From contig NZ_JAJOMB010000001.1 in the NCBI RefSeq assembly GCF_021129305.1, positions 186,001 through 250,000 on the forward strand: DNA of 64,000 nucleotides, read 5' to 3'. The position numbers and the translations under genes are program-made. Below are positions 41,295 through 48,770 of the stretch, in pieces (positions within the stretch are counted from its first letter, which is position 1; every line of letters starts with the position of its first letter). This stretch comes from Kineosporia babensis (GTDB lineage: Bacteria > Actinomycetota > Actinomycetes > Actinomycetales > Kineosporiaceae). Below the pieces are notes generated by a model. The model was given only the letters and a program-made list of their open reading frames with translations, made no database searches and was not told where the DNA came from.

Positions 41295-42305
41295 TCAGGT
41301 GGATGAATGCTGCGCGATCTCAAGGAAATCCGCGTCGCCGTCGGGCACCAGCACCTGGCGCGCGGCCTCCGGCACGTCCGGCATCCACCACTGCGGCGGG
41401 ACCGCGAACTCGCGGATGTCGGCCTGCGGGGCGATGAGTCGCAGAGTGGAGACGGCGGTGCTGGGCAGCGAGACGACCCGGTGGCCCTCGGTCATCCCGC
41501 GCAGGCTGACCTCGGCCGGGATCAGGCCTCGGACCACGTCGATGCCGGGGTAGTTGGTCAGCGGGCTGAGCGTGGAGGCGTTCTCGCGGCGGTGCGCCCG
41601 GTACACCACGGGGCCCTTGTCGGCCAGGCTGCGCACCCAGGCCAGGTAGGGCTGGGCCTTGATCAGCCGGTTGGCCACCATCGAGGTACCGAGCACCACG
41701 GTCTTGTCCGGGCCGGTCTTCTCGTGATCGGTCTCCGGCAGCGAGCGCAGCCAGGAGAAGTCGTTGCGCTCGATCGGCAGGCCGAGAGCGGCGGCCGAGC
41801 GCAGCACCTCGGCGGGCAGGTCCAGCGCGGTGATCACCCGCAGCCGCTGCTGGGCGATCATCCGGCGCAGCCGCAGCTTGGCCATCCGGGCCAGCACGTT
41901 GCGGTGCGCGGTCTGCTTCACGTGCGGGCGGACCAGCGGGACGTCGTCGTTGAGCAGGGCGTTCATCACCCGGCGGGTGGCCCGCCCGTCGTCCAGCAGG
42001 ACCAGCCGGCGGGGCGGGGCCTGCACCAGCATCCGGTGCACGGCCCCGGAGAAGGCGTCGCCGACGGCGAGATGCTCGCCGCCGCGACGCGGGGCCCCGG
42101 AGGGCAGGTGGATGGTCACCCCACTGGGCAGTCCCAGTCGGGTGACCTCGGCGACCGCCGTCACCAGAGGCTCGACGCCCTTACGGGGAAGGACGACGAG
42201 CCGGCCACCGAGCCGGCCTGAGGCGTGCGCCTCCAGAGCTCCCAGGAGCTGGAAGGGCGATTCAACCCAGGCCTGCACGGTGACGGTTCCGGCGACGTCG
42301 GTCAC
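41295..42305 (-). CDS. Putative sialyltransferase-like glycosyltransferase
   Basis: The 336-residue protein has no firm family assignment. It begins with a strand-loop-helix VQAWVESPFQLLGALEA, like the start of GT52/polysialyltransferase-type enzymes. Further on it has LVLLDDGRATRRVM, then VYRAHRRENASTL and VSLPSTAVSTLRLIAPQA, the last resembling the donor-binding Ser-rich motif of these enzymes. It lies 7 bp after neuB and before neuA, so transfer of the CMP-activated nonulosonate to a surface polymer is the natural hypothesis. It has no signal peptide or membrane helix, so it acts on the cytoplasmic face. Confidence 0.6.
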   Translation of the reverse strand: MTDVAGTVTVQAWVESPFQLLGALEAHASGRLGGRLVVLPRKGVEPLVTAVAEVTRLGLPSGVTIHLPSGAPRRGGEHLAVGDAFSGAVHRMLVQAPPRRLVLLDDGRATRRVMNALLNDDVPLVRPHVKQTAHRNVLARMAKLRLRRMIAQQRLRVITALDLPAEVLRSAAALGLPIERNDFSWLRSLPETDHEKTGPDKTVVLGTSMVANRLIKAQPYLAWVRSLADKGPVVYRAHRRENASTLSPLTNYPGIDVVRGLIPAEVSLRGMTEGHRVVSLPSTAVSTLRLIAPQADIREFAVPPQWWMPDVPEAARQVLVPDGDADFLEIAQHSST

Positions 42306-42312
42306 GGGACGA

Positions 42313-43209
42313 CTAGCCGACGCGGCGCAGTCGCGCCTTGGGCTTGATCTCGCCCTCGAAGACGCGCTTCACACCGTCGCCCAGGGCCTCTTCGATGATC
42401 CGGATGTCGCGGACCAGGTGACGCAGGCCGCCCGGCTCCAGCGAGGCGGAGTGGTCCGAGCCCCACATGGTCCGGTCCAGGGTGATGTGACGCTCGACCG
42501 TGACCGCGCCCAGGGCGACGGCGGCGAGGCTGATCTGCAGGCCCGTCTCGTGGCCGGAGTAACCCACCGGAACACCGTAGCGCTCGCGCAGGGTGTTGAT
42601 GGTGCGCAGGTTGGCCTCGTGGGCCGGCATCGGGTACGTCGAGGTGGCGTGCATCATCACGAGCTTCTCGGTGCCGAGGGTCTCGACCGCCTTGTCGATC
42701 TCCTCGATCGTCGACATACCCGTCGAGAGGATGACCGGCTTACCGGTGTTCTTCATGGCGGTCAGCAGCTCGAGGTCGGTGACCGAGGCCGAGGCGACCT
42801 TGAAGGTGACCACGTCGAACTTGTTGGCCAGGAACTCCACCGAGGGCACGTCCCACGGCGAGGCGAACCAGTGCATGCCCAGCTTGGAGCAGTAGTTGTC
42901 GATCTCGGTGTACTGCTCCTCCTCGAACTCCACGCGGTAGCGGTAGTCGAGGTACGTCATGGTGCCCCAGGGGGTCTCCCGCATGACGTCGCGCATGTCC
43001 TTCGGAGTGGAGATCTCCGGCGTGCGCTTCTGGAACTTCACAGCGTCGCAACCGGCCTCGTGGGCGATGTCGATCAGCTGCTTGGCGATCGCCACGTCAC
43101 CGTTGTGGTTGAGACCGATCTCGGCGATGACGTACACCGGCTGGTCGGGTCCGACCAGCTTGCCACCGATCTCGACCGGGGTGATCGTCTTGTTGGGTCC
43201 AGCAGTCAT
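42313..43209 (-). CDS. neuB: Nonulosonic acid synthase (NeuB-like), without SAF domain
   Basis: The 298-residue protein is the TIM-barrel part of NeuB: YVIAEIGLNHNGDVAIAK, DAVKFQKR, PVILSTGMSTIEEID, GYSGHETG and VERHITLDR with the metal and PEP-binding residues. It would condense phosphoenolpyruvate with an N-acetylmannosamine or mannose derivative. The C-terminal SAF/antifreeze-like domain of about 60-70 residues that closes the active site in typical NeuB proteins is absent: the frame stops at KPKARLRRVG and the next gene starts 7 bp later. ATG follows GGAG. It is the first gene of the neuB-GT-neuA run. Confidence 0.92.
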   Translation of the reverse strand: MTAGPNKTITPVEIGGKLVGPDQPVYVIAEIGLNHNGDVAIAKQLIDIAHEAGCDAVKFQKRTPEISTPKDMRDVMRETPWGTMTYLDYRYRVEFEEEQYTEIDNYCSKLGMHWFASPWDVPSVEFLANKFDVVTFKVASASVTDLELLTAMKNTGKPVILSTGMSTIEEIDKAVETLGTEKLVMMHATSTYPMPAHEANLRTINTLRERYGVPVGYSGHETGLQISLAAVALGAVTVERHITLDRTMWGSDHSASLEPGGLRHLVRDIRIIEEALGDGVKRVFEGEIKPKARLRRVG

Positions 43210-43347
43210 TGTTGCTCCTTCAAGCCTGAGGGCCCTCTAGTCTCCGGGCCGGAATTGCCCCGGAGTGATCCCAAGTGTGTGGGACACCGGCAGGATTCGG
43301 ACAGCCCCTCGTCGGCCACGATCCCGGAGAGCGAGAGTTTAGGTTAC

Positions 43348-43384
43348 GGATGCGGTCAAGGGCCCGAGTGAACAACCGGCATCC
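43348..43384 (-). terminator. Imperfect hairpin after the DUF6716-type gene
   Basis: GGATGCGGT and ACCGGCATCC pair with one bulged base across an 18-nt loop, 13 bp past the stop of the glycosyltransferase-like gene. There is no clear U-tract, so it is only a candidate terminator. Confidence 0.35.
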
Positions 43385-43397
43385 AATTGTCGACAGT

Positions 43398-44750
43398 TCA
43401 GGAACTTCGGGTCGCGGTGCTTGCCGAGGGCAGTGAGGACTGCTTCACCCTCTGTCGCATCCGGACCCGGGCCCGCACGATTGCACTGCCCGCGGGGGTC
43501 AGACGCAACCGGTCCAGCCGCCGGCGCTTGGCCGAGCGACTCTTGTTCAGACCGGAGGCGATGGACTCCAGCCGGCCGGACCGGGCCTGCCCGACCAGCT
43601 CGTCGAGGATACCGATCCAGTCGTTGTCGCTGCGCGGGTGGAAGTAATTGTCCGCCAGCCACCAGGTTTCGGGATGACGGAAGTCACCTCGCTCCAGCTC
43701 GTCCAGTCCGCCCATCACGCCACTACCAACGAACACCTGGTTGATCAGGTTCTCGGAAACCCCGAACTCGTCGATCAGAAGCACCGGAATGTCCAACGCC
43801 ATCGCTTCCAGTACGGCCGTCGAACTCACCGTGACCAGGGCGACCGCGTTGGCCAGCTGCTCGGCCATCGAGCCGGCCGCGAAGGTCAGCGCGTCCGGTG
43901 CGTGCACCTCGCCGGCCTCCACCAGCTCGTCCCACAGCGCCTGGAAGTGGTGCGGCTCGTGGTGGGTGTGGAACTCGCCGATCGCGCCCCGGGTCTTCAC
44001 CACGACCTCCAGGTCGGGCCGGTTGGCGGCGAGCCGGGCCAGGCTCTGCAGGATCAGGATCCGGTCCTTCTTCACCCGGGGCACCTTGCCCTGAGTGGCG
44101 AACAGCACACGATTACGTTTCGGCGTAGCCACCGCGTTCAGCGGCTCGACGCTGGTCTCGGCGGCCAGCTCACCGCTCGGGGCGTGATCGAAAGCCTGTT
44201 GTTCACCGGCATTTCCGCCGGTGGCCAGCTCCCGGTCGGGGAGGATCTCGGTGGGCCCGGCCAGGAACGGGATGGTGGCCAGGCCGAGCCGGCCGCGCAT
44301 CCCCATCTGCTGGCGCACCTGGTCGTACTCCTGCGCCTCGCGGTGGCTGTGCACGATCCACAGGTCGACCGCACCGCGGTAGCCCCAGGCCCGGCGCCGG
44401 GCCGGGATCGCGATGCCGGGGATGCCGGTCATCACCACCGGCCGGTGGGAGACCCGGCTGAGCGCCTCGGAGTAGGCGTGCACGCTGGGGCCGGTGAGGG
44501 CCAGGAGCACGGCGTCCGGCCGGTCCCGCTCGACCCGCTTCTGCAGCTGGCCGGGCGAGAGCACCTCCGGGTCGTGCCCCGCGTAGGCGGTGCCACTGAG
44601 CGCTGCAACCCGCTGCGAGGCCGACGGTCTGGCCGGTGAGCAGGCGACGACCACCTCGGTCTTCGTCCCGGCCGGTAGTTGCCCGAAAAGGCTGACGGCC
44701 CACTTCAGGAAGGAATCCGATTCCGCAACAGCGATCACATGATGGGGCAC
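43398..44750 (-). CDS. DUF6716-type putative glycosyltransferase
   Basis: The protein of about 450 residues resembles the DUF6716 putative glycosyltransferases of actinomycete surface-polysaccharide loci. It begins with VIAVAESDSFLKWA, has VVMTGIPGIAIPARRRAWGYRG, then LFATQGKVPRVKKDRI and, near the C-terminus, FAAGSMAEQLANAVALVTVSSTAVLEA, similar to the capsule-synthesis GT-B fold. GTG at 44750 is favoured because TACACT lies exactly at -12 to -7, a leaderless promoter; longer frames upstream have no similarity. It is divergent from the methyltransferase gene and upstream of neuB, so it probably builds the same surface polymer. Confidence 0.7.
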   Translation of the reverse strand: MPHHVIAVAESDSFLKWAVSLFGQLPAGTKTEVVVACSPARPSASQRVAALSGTAYAGHDPEVLSPGQLQKRVERDRPDAVLLALTGPSVHAYSEALSRVSHRPVVMTGIPGIAIPARRRAWGYRGAVDLWIVHSHREAQEYDQVRQQMGMRGRLGLATIPFLAGPTEILPDRELATGGNAGEQQAFDHAPSGELAAETSVEPLNAVATPKRNRVLFATQGKVPRVKKDRILILQSLARLAANRPDLEVVVKTRGAIGEFHTHHEPHHFQALWDELVEAGEVHAPDALTFAAGSMAEQLANAVALVTVSSTAVLEAMALDIPVLLIDEFGVSENLINQVFVGSGVMGGLDELERGDFRHPETWWLADNYFHPRSDNDWIGILDELVGQARSGRLESIASGLNKSRSAKRRRLDRLRLTPAGSAIVRARVRMRQRVKQSSLPSASTATRSS

Positions 44751-44851
44751 CAGCGGAGTGTAAGGTTTTTGGCCGTCCCCTTGTGCATCGCACAGCTGCT
44801 GCACAAAGGAACGGTCACGTTCCCCGGACCCGAATCCAGCGGAGGCTTGAA

Positions 44852-45679
44852 GTGGTGACAGAGCAGTTGCGCCGGCTGGGCAGACGACGTGGGCCGGCTC
44901 CGGAACAGCAAACCGGTGGCCTTTCCGAGGCCGACGCCAAGCTGCTCGAGCAGGCCAAGGCCCGGCAACGGCTGGAAGAGAACTTCGAGGCCTTCCCGCC
45001 CCGGACCGAACGCCTCGGCCAGCACATCAAGACGATGCTGGGTAAATCTGGGGTGAAGGGTGGGCGAATTCTGGAAATCGGAGGACGCGCCAATCCCTAC
45101 AAGGACTGGTTTCCCGGTTTCGAGTACAACTGCCTCGACCTGGAGATCTCCGAGCCCGGGGTGATCCAGGGCGACATCACCAACTGCCCGGAGATCGAGT
45201 CGGAGAGTTTCGACGCGATCATCAGCGTCGACGTCTTCGAGCACATCCGGGAGCCCTGGCTGGCCGCCCCGGAGATCATCCGGCTGCTGAAGCCGGGCGG
45301 CTTCACCTATCACTCCACCCTGTTCAGCTGGCGCTACCACCCGTGCCCGGTGGACTACTGGCGCTACACCCCCGAGGCGCTGTCCTTCCTGTTCAAGGAC
45401 CTGCGGATGATGCAGGCCCAGTTCGACACGGTGGAGCGCCGGCGCAACCTGGCCGGCAAGGGCAAGCACCGGGTCGAGCCGGACGCCTTCGGTGGCTTCC
45501 GGGAGAACTGGCGGGTGTTCTACGCCGGGGTCAAGGAGGACCCGAACGCGGCCAAGGGCGTGGCCGCGCTGACCGCCCGGCAGCAGGCCGACGCCGAGGC
45601 CCGGGCCACCGGGGCCCTGGACCCGAGCGAGGCCGAACTGAAGACGGTCCGGGACAACCCGTACCCCGAAGAGGACTGA
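44852..45679 (+). CDS. SAM-dependent class I methyltransferase
   Basis: The protein of 275 residues has a Rossmann-like methyltransferase core: motif I ILEIGGRANPYKDW, the acidic YNCLDLEIS, then GDITNCPEI, FDAIISVDVFEHI and LLKPGGF. A basic N-terminal stretch (LRRLGRRRG) and an Asp/Glu-rich C-terminus flank it. GTG at 44852 is chosen for GGAGG 6 nt upstream; the GTG directly following is nearly as good. It would methylate a small molecule or sugar. Its location beside the nonulosonate block suggests polymer modification, which is inference. Confidence 0.85.
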   Translation: MVTEQLRRLGRRRGPAPEQQTGGLSEADAKLLEQAKARQRLEENFEAFPPRTERLGQHIKTMLGKSGVKGGRILEIGGRANPYKDWFPGFEYNCLDLEISEPGVIQGDITNCPEIESESFDAIISVDVFEHIREPWLAAPEIIRLLKPGGFTYHSTLFSWRYHPCPVDYWRYTPEALSFLFKDLRMMQAQFDTVERRRNLAGKGKHRVEPDAFGGFRENWRVFYAGVKEDPNAAKGVAALTARQQADAEARATGALDPSEAELKTVRDNPYPEED

Positions 45680-45727
45680 TCTGCCCTCGCAGGGTCCGGG
45701 TGGTTGCCCGTCCGGACCCTGTGGGTG

Positions 45728-45743
45728 TCAGACCCCGGTCTGA
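45728..45743. promoter_or_regulatory. Palindrome TCAGACC-CC-GGTCTGA, probable response-regulator site
   Basis: A perfect 16-bp palindrome with a further half-site GGTCTGAC at 45763-45770 lies upstream of the leaderless promoter of the kinase gene (TACGGT at 45792-45797, 7 bp from GTG). Its centre is at about -68. The same palindrome precedes the ABC operon at 47845, at about -69 from a TAGCTT box, so both operons are probably controlled by the regulator encoded between them. Confidence 0.7.
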
Positions 45744-45803
45744 TGCCCGCAGATCCACCGCCGGTCTGACGTGCCCTGAGACCGGCGAACGTACGGTGGC
45801 CAG

Positions 45804-46988
45804 GTGAGTGAGGACACCCCCCGGCTCGAGGCCACGTACCAGTGGCTGCGCGCCCACCCGTTCGAGGTCGACGCAGCGGTGGCCGGTGTGTTCGCGCTGG
45901 GGCTGCTGTTCGTCTCGGCGATCTCGGCCACCAGCAGCTACAGCTGGCTGCCGTCCCTGGCCATGGTGATCGCGCTGGCCTGGCGCCGGCGCCGGCCGCT
46001 GCGCTCGGCGATCGCGGTGGGTGCCGCCGGCCTGCTGGTGATGATCACCGGCGAGTCCACCTTCCTGCCGGTCGCGGTCGCGGCAGCGTTCTGCTCGCTC
46101 TACGCGGTCACCGCCTACGGGCCGCGCTGGGCGGGCTGGGTGGCGGCGGTGGTGGCCTGGTTCGCCGGTGCGCTGACCATGGCCTACCAGGGTCTGATGG
46201 ACTACGGGTCCGACGTGCCGTTCGTCCTCACCTTCATGACCACCGTGCTGTTCGGGATCTGGGCGATGGGCCGGATGCGCCGCCTGCGCCTGCGCGACGA
46301 GGCCCGGCTGGAGGAGCGCGCCCGGCTGCTGGAGTCCGAGTCCGAGCAGCAGGCCCAGCTGGCCGCCACCGCCGAGCGGGCCCGGATCGCCCGGGAGATG
46401 CACGACGTGGTGGCGCACTCGCTGTCGGTGACAATTTCCCAGGCCGACGGCGGGCGGTATGCCGCACAACACAACCCCCAGGCGGCGATCACCGCACTTG
46501 AGACGATCTCCGCCACCGGCCGCCAGGCTCTGGCCGACATGCGGGCCCTGCTCGGCGTGCTGCGCGACGACAGCACCCAGCAGCTCACCCCGCAGCCCGA
46601 CACCGAGGCGATCAACGACCTGGTCGACCAGGTGCGCGGCAGCGGGCTGACGGTGGAGCTGGAGGTCCTGGGCGAGCCGATCACCCTGCCCGCCGGTCCC
46701 GGCCTGGCCGCCTACCGGATCGTGCAGGAGTCGCTCACCAACGTCCTCAAGCACGCCGGCCCGGGCGCGAACGCCTGGGTCCGCCTGGTCTGGCTGAGCG
46801 AGGCCCTGGAGATCCGGGTCGAGGACGACGGCCGGGGCGCCGCCGCCACCCCCGCCACGCCCGGCAGCCAGGGCCTGATCGGGATGCGGGAACGGGCCAC
46901 GCTGTACGGCGGGCAACTGGAGGCCGGGCCCCGCCAAGGAGGCGGGTTCGGAGTTCGGGCCTACCTGCCCTACCGTCAGGGGTCGTGA
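45804..46988 (+). CDS. Sensor histidine kinase, NarL type
   Basis: The 394-residue protein has about five membrane segments (residues 20-160), a coiled linker, a HisKA_3 domain with ERARIAREMHDVVAHSLSV (phospho-His about 199) and a HATPase domain with VQESLTNVLKHAG and GLIGMRERATLYGG. The extracytoplasmic loops are very short, typical of kinases that sense via the membrane or a transporter. It starts at a leaderless GTG and overlaps the regulator gene by 4 bp. With the MacB-like ABC transporter downstream, an antimicrobial or envelope-stress detox module is likely. Confidence 0.93.
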   Translation: MSEDTPRLEATYQWLRAHPFEVDAAVAGVFALGLLFVSAISATSSYSWLPSLAMVIALAWRRRRPLRSAIAVGAAGLLVMITGESTFLPVAVAAAFCSLYAVTAYGPRWAGWVAAVVAWFAGALTMAYQGLMDYGSDVPFVLTFMTTVLFGIWAMGRMRRLRLRDEARLEERARLLESESEQQAQLAATAERARIAREMHDVVAHSLSVTISQADGGRYAAQHNPQAAITALETISATGRQALADMRALLGVLRDDSTQQLTPQPDTEAINDLVDQVRGSGLTVELEVLGEPITLPAGPGLAAYRIVQESLTNVLKHAGPGANAWVRLVWLSEALEIRVEDDGRGAAATPATPGSQGLIGMRERATLYGGQLEAGPRQGGGFGVRAYLPYRQGS

Positions 46989-47788
46989 GCACAGAGATGA
47001 TCCGGGTCGCGCTGGTCGACGACCAGCAACTGGTGCGGGCCGGCTTCCGGATGGTGATCGACTCCCAGCCGGACCTGACCGTGCTGGTCGAGGCGGCCAA
47101 CGGGGAAGAGGCGGTGACCCGGCTCAGCGGCACCGCGGTGGACGTGGTGCTGATGGACGTGCGGATGCCGAAGATGGACGGCATCGAGGCCACCCGCCGG
47201 ATCGTCGCGCTGCCGCAGCCGCCCAAGGTGGTCGTGCTGACCACCTTCGACCTGGACGAGTACGTGATGTCGGCGATCGGGGCCGGCGCCAGCGGGTTCC
47301 TGCTGAAGGACGCGCCGCCGGAGGAGATGCTCGGCGCGGTGCGCACCGTGTTCGCCGGGGACGCGGTGATCGGCGCCAGTTCCACCCGCCGGCTGCTGCA
47401 CCACATCGGCCCGCTCCTGGCCAAGGGCAATGCCGAGCAGGTGCTCGGTGCCCCGGTCCTGGACCCGGGCACCCGGGCCGCCCCGGACGTCGCCAAAAGC
47501 TTTTCTGCCGCAACCGGAGTCCCCGACCCGGCGGCCGCCCTGAACCAGGCTCCCACCCCCGGGCCGGACAATCCGATGCCGCGGGCGCTGGCCGAGCTGA
47601 CGCCGCGCGAGTACGAGGTGTTCGTGCTGATGGCCAACGGCCTGAGCAACGCCGAGATCGCCTCGCACTTCGTGGTTTCCGAGGCCACGGTGAAGACCCA
47701 CGTGGGCCGGGTGCTGACCAAGACCGCGGCCCGGGACCGGGTCCAGATCGTGGTGCTCGCCTACCAGCTGGGCATCGTGCGTCCCTGA
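46985..47788 (+). CDS. NarL/LuxR family response regulator
   Basis: The 267-residue protein has a receiver domain (RVALVDDQQLVRAGF, phospho-Asp in VVLMDVRMPKMDG, Lys in LLKDAPPEEML) and a C-terminal LuxR helix-turn-helix (ELTPREYEVFVLMANGLSNAEIASHFVVSEATVKTHVGRVLTK, in sections). The linker is unusually long, about 90 residues of Pro/Ala-rich sequence. It overlaps the kinase gene by 4 bp. The palindromes at 45728 and 47845 are its likely binding sites, giving autoregulation and control of the ABC operon. Confidence 0.93.
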   Translation: MSTEMIRVALVDDQQLVRAGFRMVIDSQPDLTVLVEAANGEEAVTRLSGTAVDVVLMDVRMPKMDGIEATRRIVALPQPPKVVVLTTFDLDEYVMSAIGAGASGFLLKDAPPEEMLGAVRTVFAGDAVIGASSTRRLLHHIGPLLAKGNAEQVLGAPVLDPGTRAAPDVAKSFSAATGVPDPAAALNQAPTPGPDNPMPRALAELTPREYEVFVLMANGLSNAEIASHFVVSEATVKTHVGRVLTKTAARDRVQIVVLAYQLGIVRP

Positions 47789-47844
47789 GCACGTTCCGGC
47801 CTCTACGACCACAGGCCTAGGCCGGTGGGCCCCGGGGCTGACAC

Positions 47845-47862
47845 GTCAGACCCAGGTCTGAC
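47845..47862. promoter_or_regulatory. 18-bp perfect palindrome upstream of the ABC operon
   Basis: GTCAGACCCAGGTCTGAC is perfectly symmetrical and matches the palindrome at 45728-45743 in both half-sites (TCAGACC/GGTCTGA). It lies 98 bp before the ATG of the ATPase gene, with a TAGCTT -10-like box at 47911-47916 between them. Confidence 0.75.
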
Positions 47863-47960
47863 CCGAGTGGATCATCCCGCGGCGCGATGTGCCCGGTACC
47901 GCCCGGTCAATAGCTTCTTCCTCAGTGAAGCGAACGTCCTTTTCTGAGGAGGAGTTACCG

Positions 47961-48767
47961 ATGTCCTGGACCTCGGCCCAGCAGTCGCAGTGGCACGGCC
48001 AGCACGCCCCCCATGGTCAGACCCAGCCGGTCCGGTCTTCCGCCGAGGCCGCTGTGCGCGCCCACAGTGTGCGCAAGGTCTACGGCCGGGGCGAGAACCA
48101 GGTCGCCGCGCTGCGCGGGGTCGACGTCACCTTCGACAAGGGTGCGTTCACCGCGATCATGGGCCCCTCGGGCTCCGGAAAGTCCACCCTGATGCACGTT
48201 CTGGCCGGGCTCGACACGGTTTCGGCCGGCCAGGTCTTCCTCGGCGACACCGAGGTCACCGGGCTGAACGACGCCAAGCTCACCCGGCTGCGGCGCGACC
48301 GGATCGGCTTCGTCTTCCAGGCCTTCAACCTGATTCCCGCACTGAACGCCAAGGCCAACATCGAACTTCCGATGACCCTGGCCAAGCGCAGCCCGGACCA
48401 GCAGTGGTACGACGACATCGTGCAGCGACTGGGCCTTTCCGAGCGGCTGAACCACCGCCCCACCGAGCTGTCCGGCGGCCAGCAGCAACGCGTCGCAATC
48501 GCCCGCGCCCTGCTCCCCCGCCCCGACGTCGTCTTCGCCGACGAGCCCACCGGTAACCTGGACTCCACCGCCGGCGCCGAAGTCCTCAGCATGCTGCGGG
48601 CCAGCGTCCGCGAAACCGGCCAGACCGTGGTCATGGTCACCCACGACCCCGTCGCCGCCTCCTACGCCGACCGCGTGGTCCTGCTGGCCGACGGCTCGAT
48701 CGCCGGCGAGCTGTTCGACCCCACCACCGACAGCGTGCTCGACGCGCTGCGCCACCTGGGAGGCTGA
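47961..48767 (+). CDS. MacB/LolD-like ABC transporter ATP-binding protein
   Basis: The 268-residue ATPase has Walker A GPSGSGKSTLMHVLAGLD (about residue 75), the LolD-specific RRDRIGFVFQAFNLIPAL Q-loop, signature LSGGQQQRVAIARAL and Walker B VVFADEPTGNLDS. A glutamine- and histidine-rich tail of about 40 residues precedes the domain. ATG at 47961 follows GAGGAG. It is the ATPase partner of the permease beginning 3 bp later. This MacB/FtsX type exports peptides, antibiotics or lipoproteins, or detects them with a two-component system. Confidence 0.94.
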   Translation: MSWTSAQQSQWHGQHAPHGQTQPVRSSAEAAVRAHSVRKVYGRGENQVAALRGVDVTFDKGAFTAIMGPSGSGKSTLMHVLAGLDTVSAGQVFLGDTEVTGLNDAKLTRLRRDRIGFVFQAFNLIPALNAKANIELPMTLAKRSPDQQWYDDIVQRLGLSERLNHRPTELSGGQQQRVAIARALLPRPDVVFADEPTGNLDSTAGAEVLSMLRASVRETGQTVVMVTHDPVAASYADRVVLLADGSIAGELFDPTTDSVLDALRHLGG

Positions 48768-48770
48768 GCA

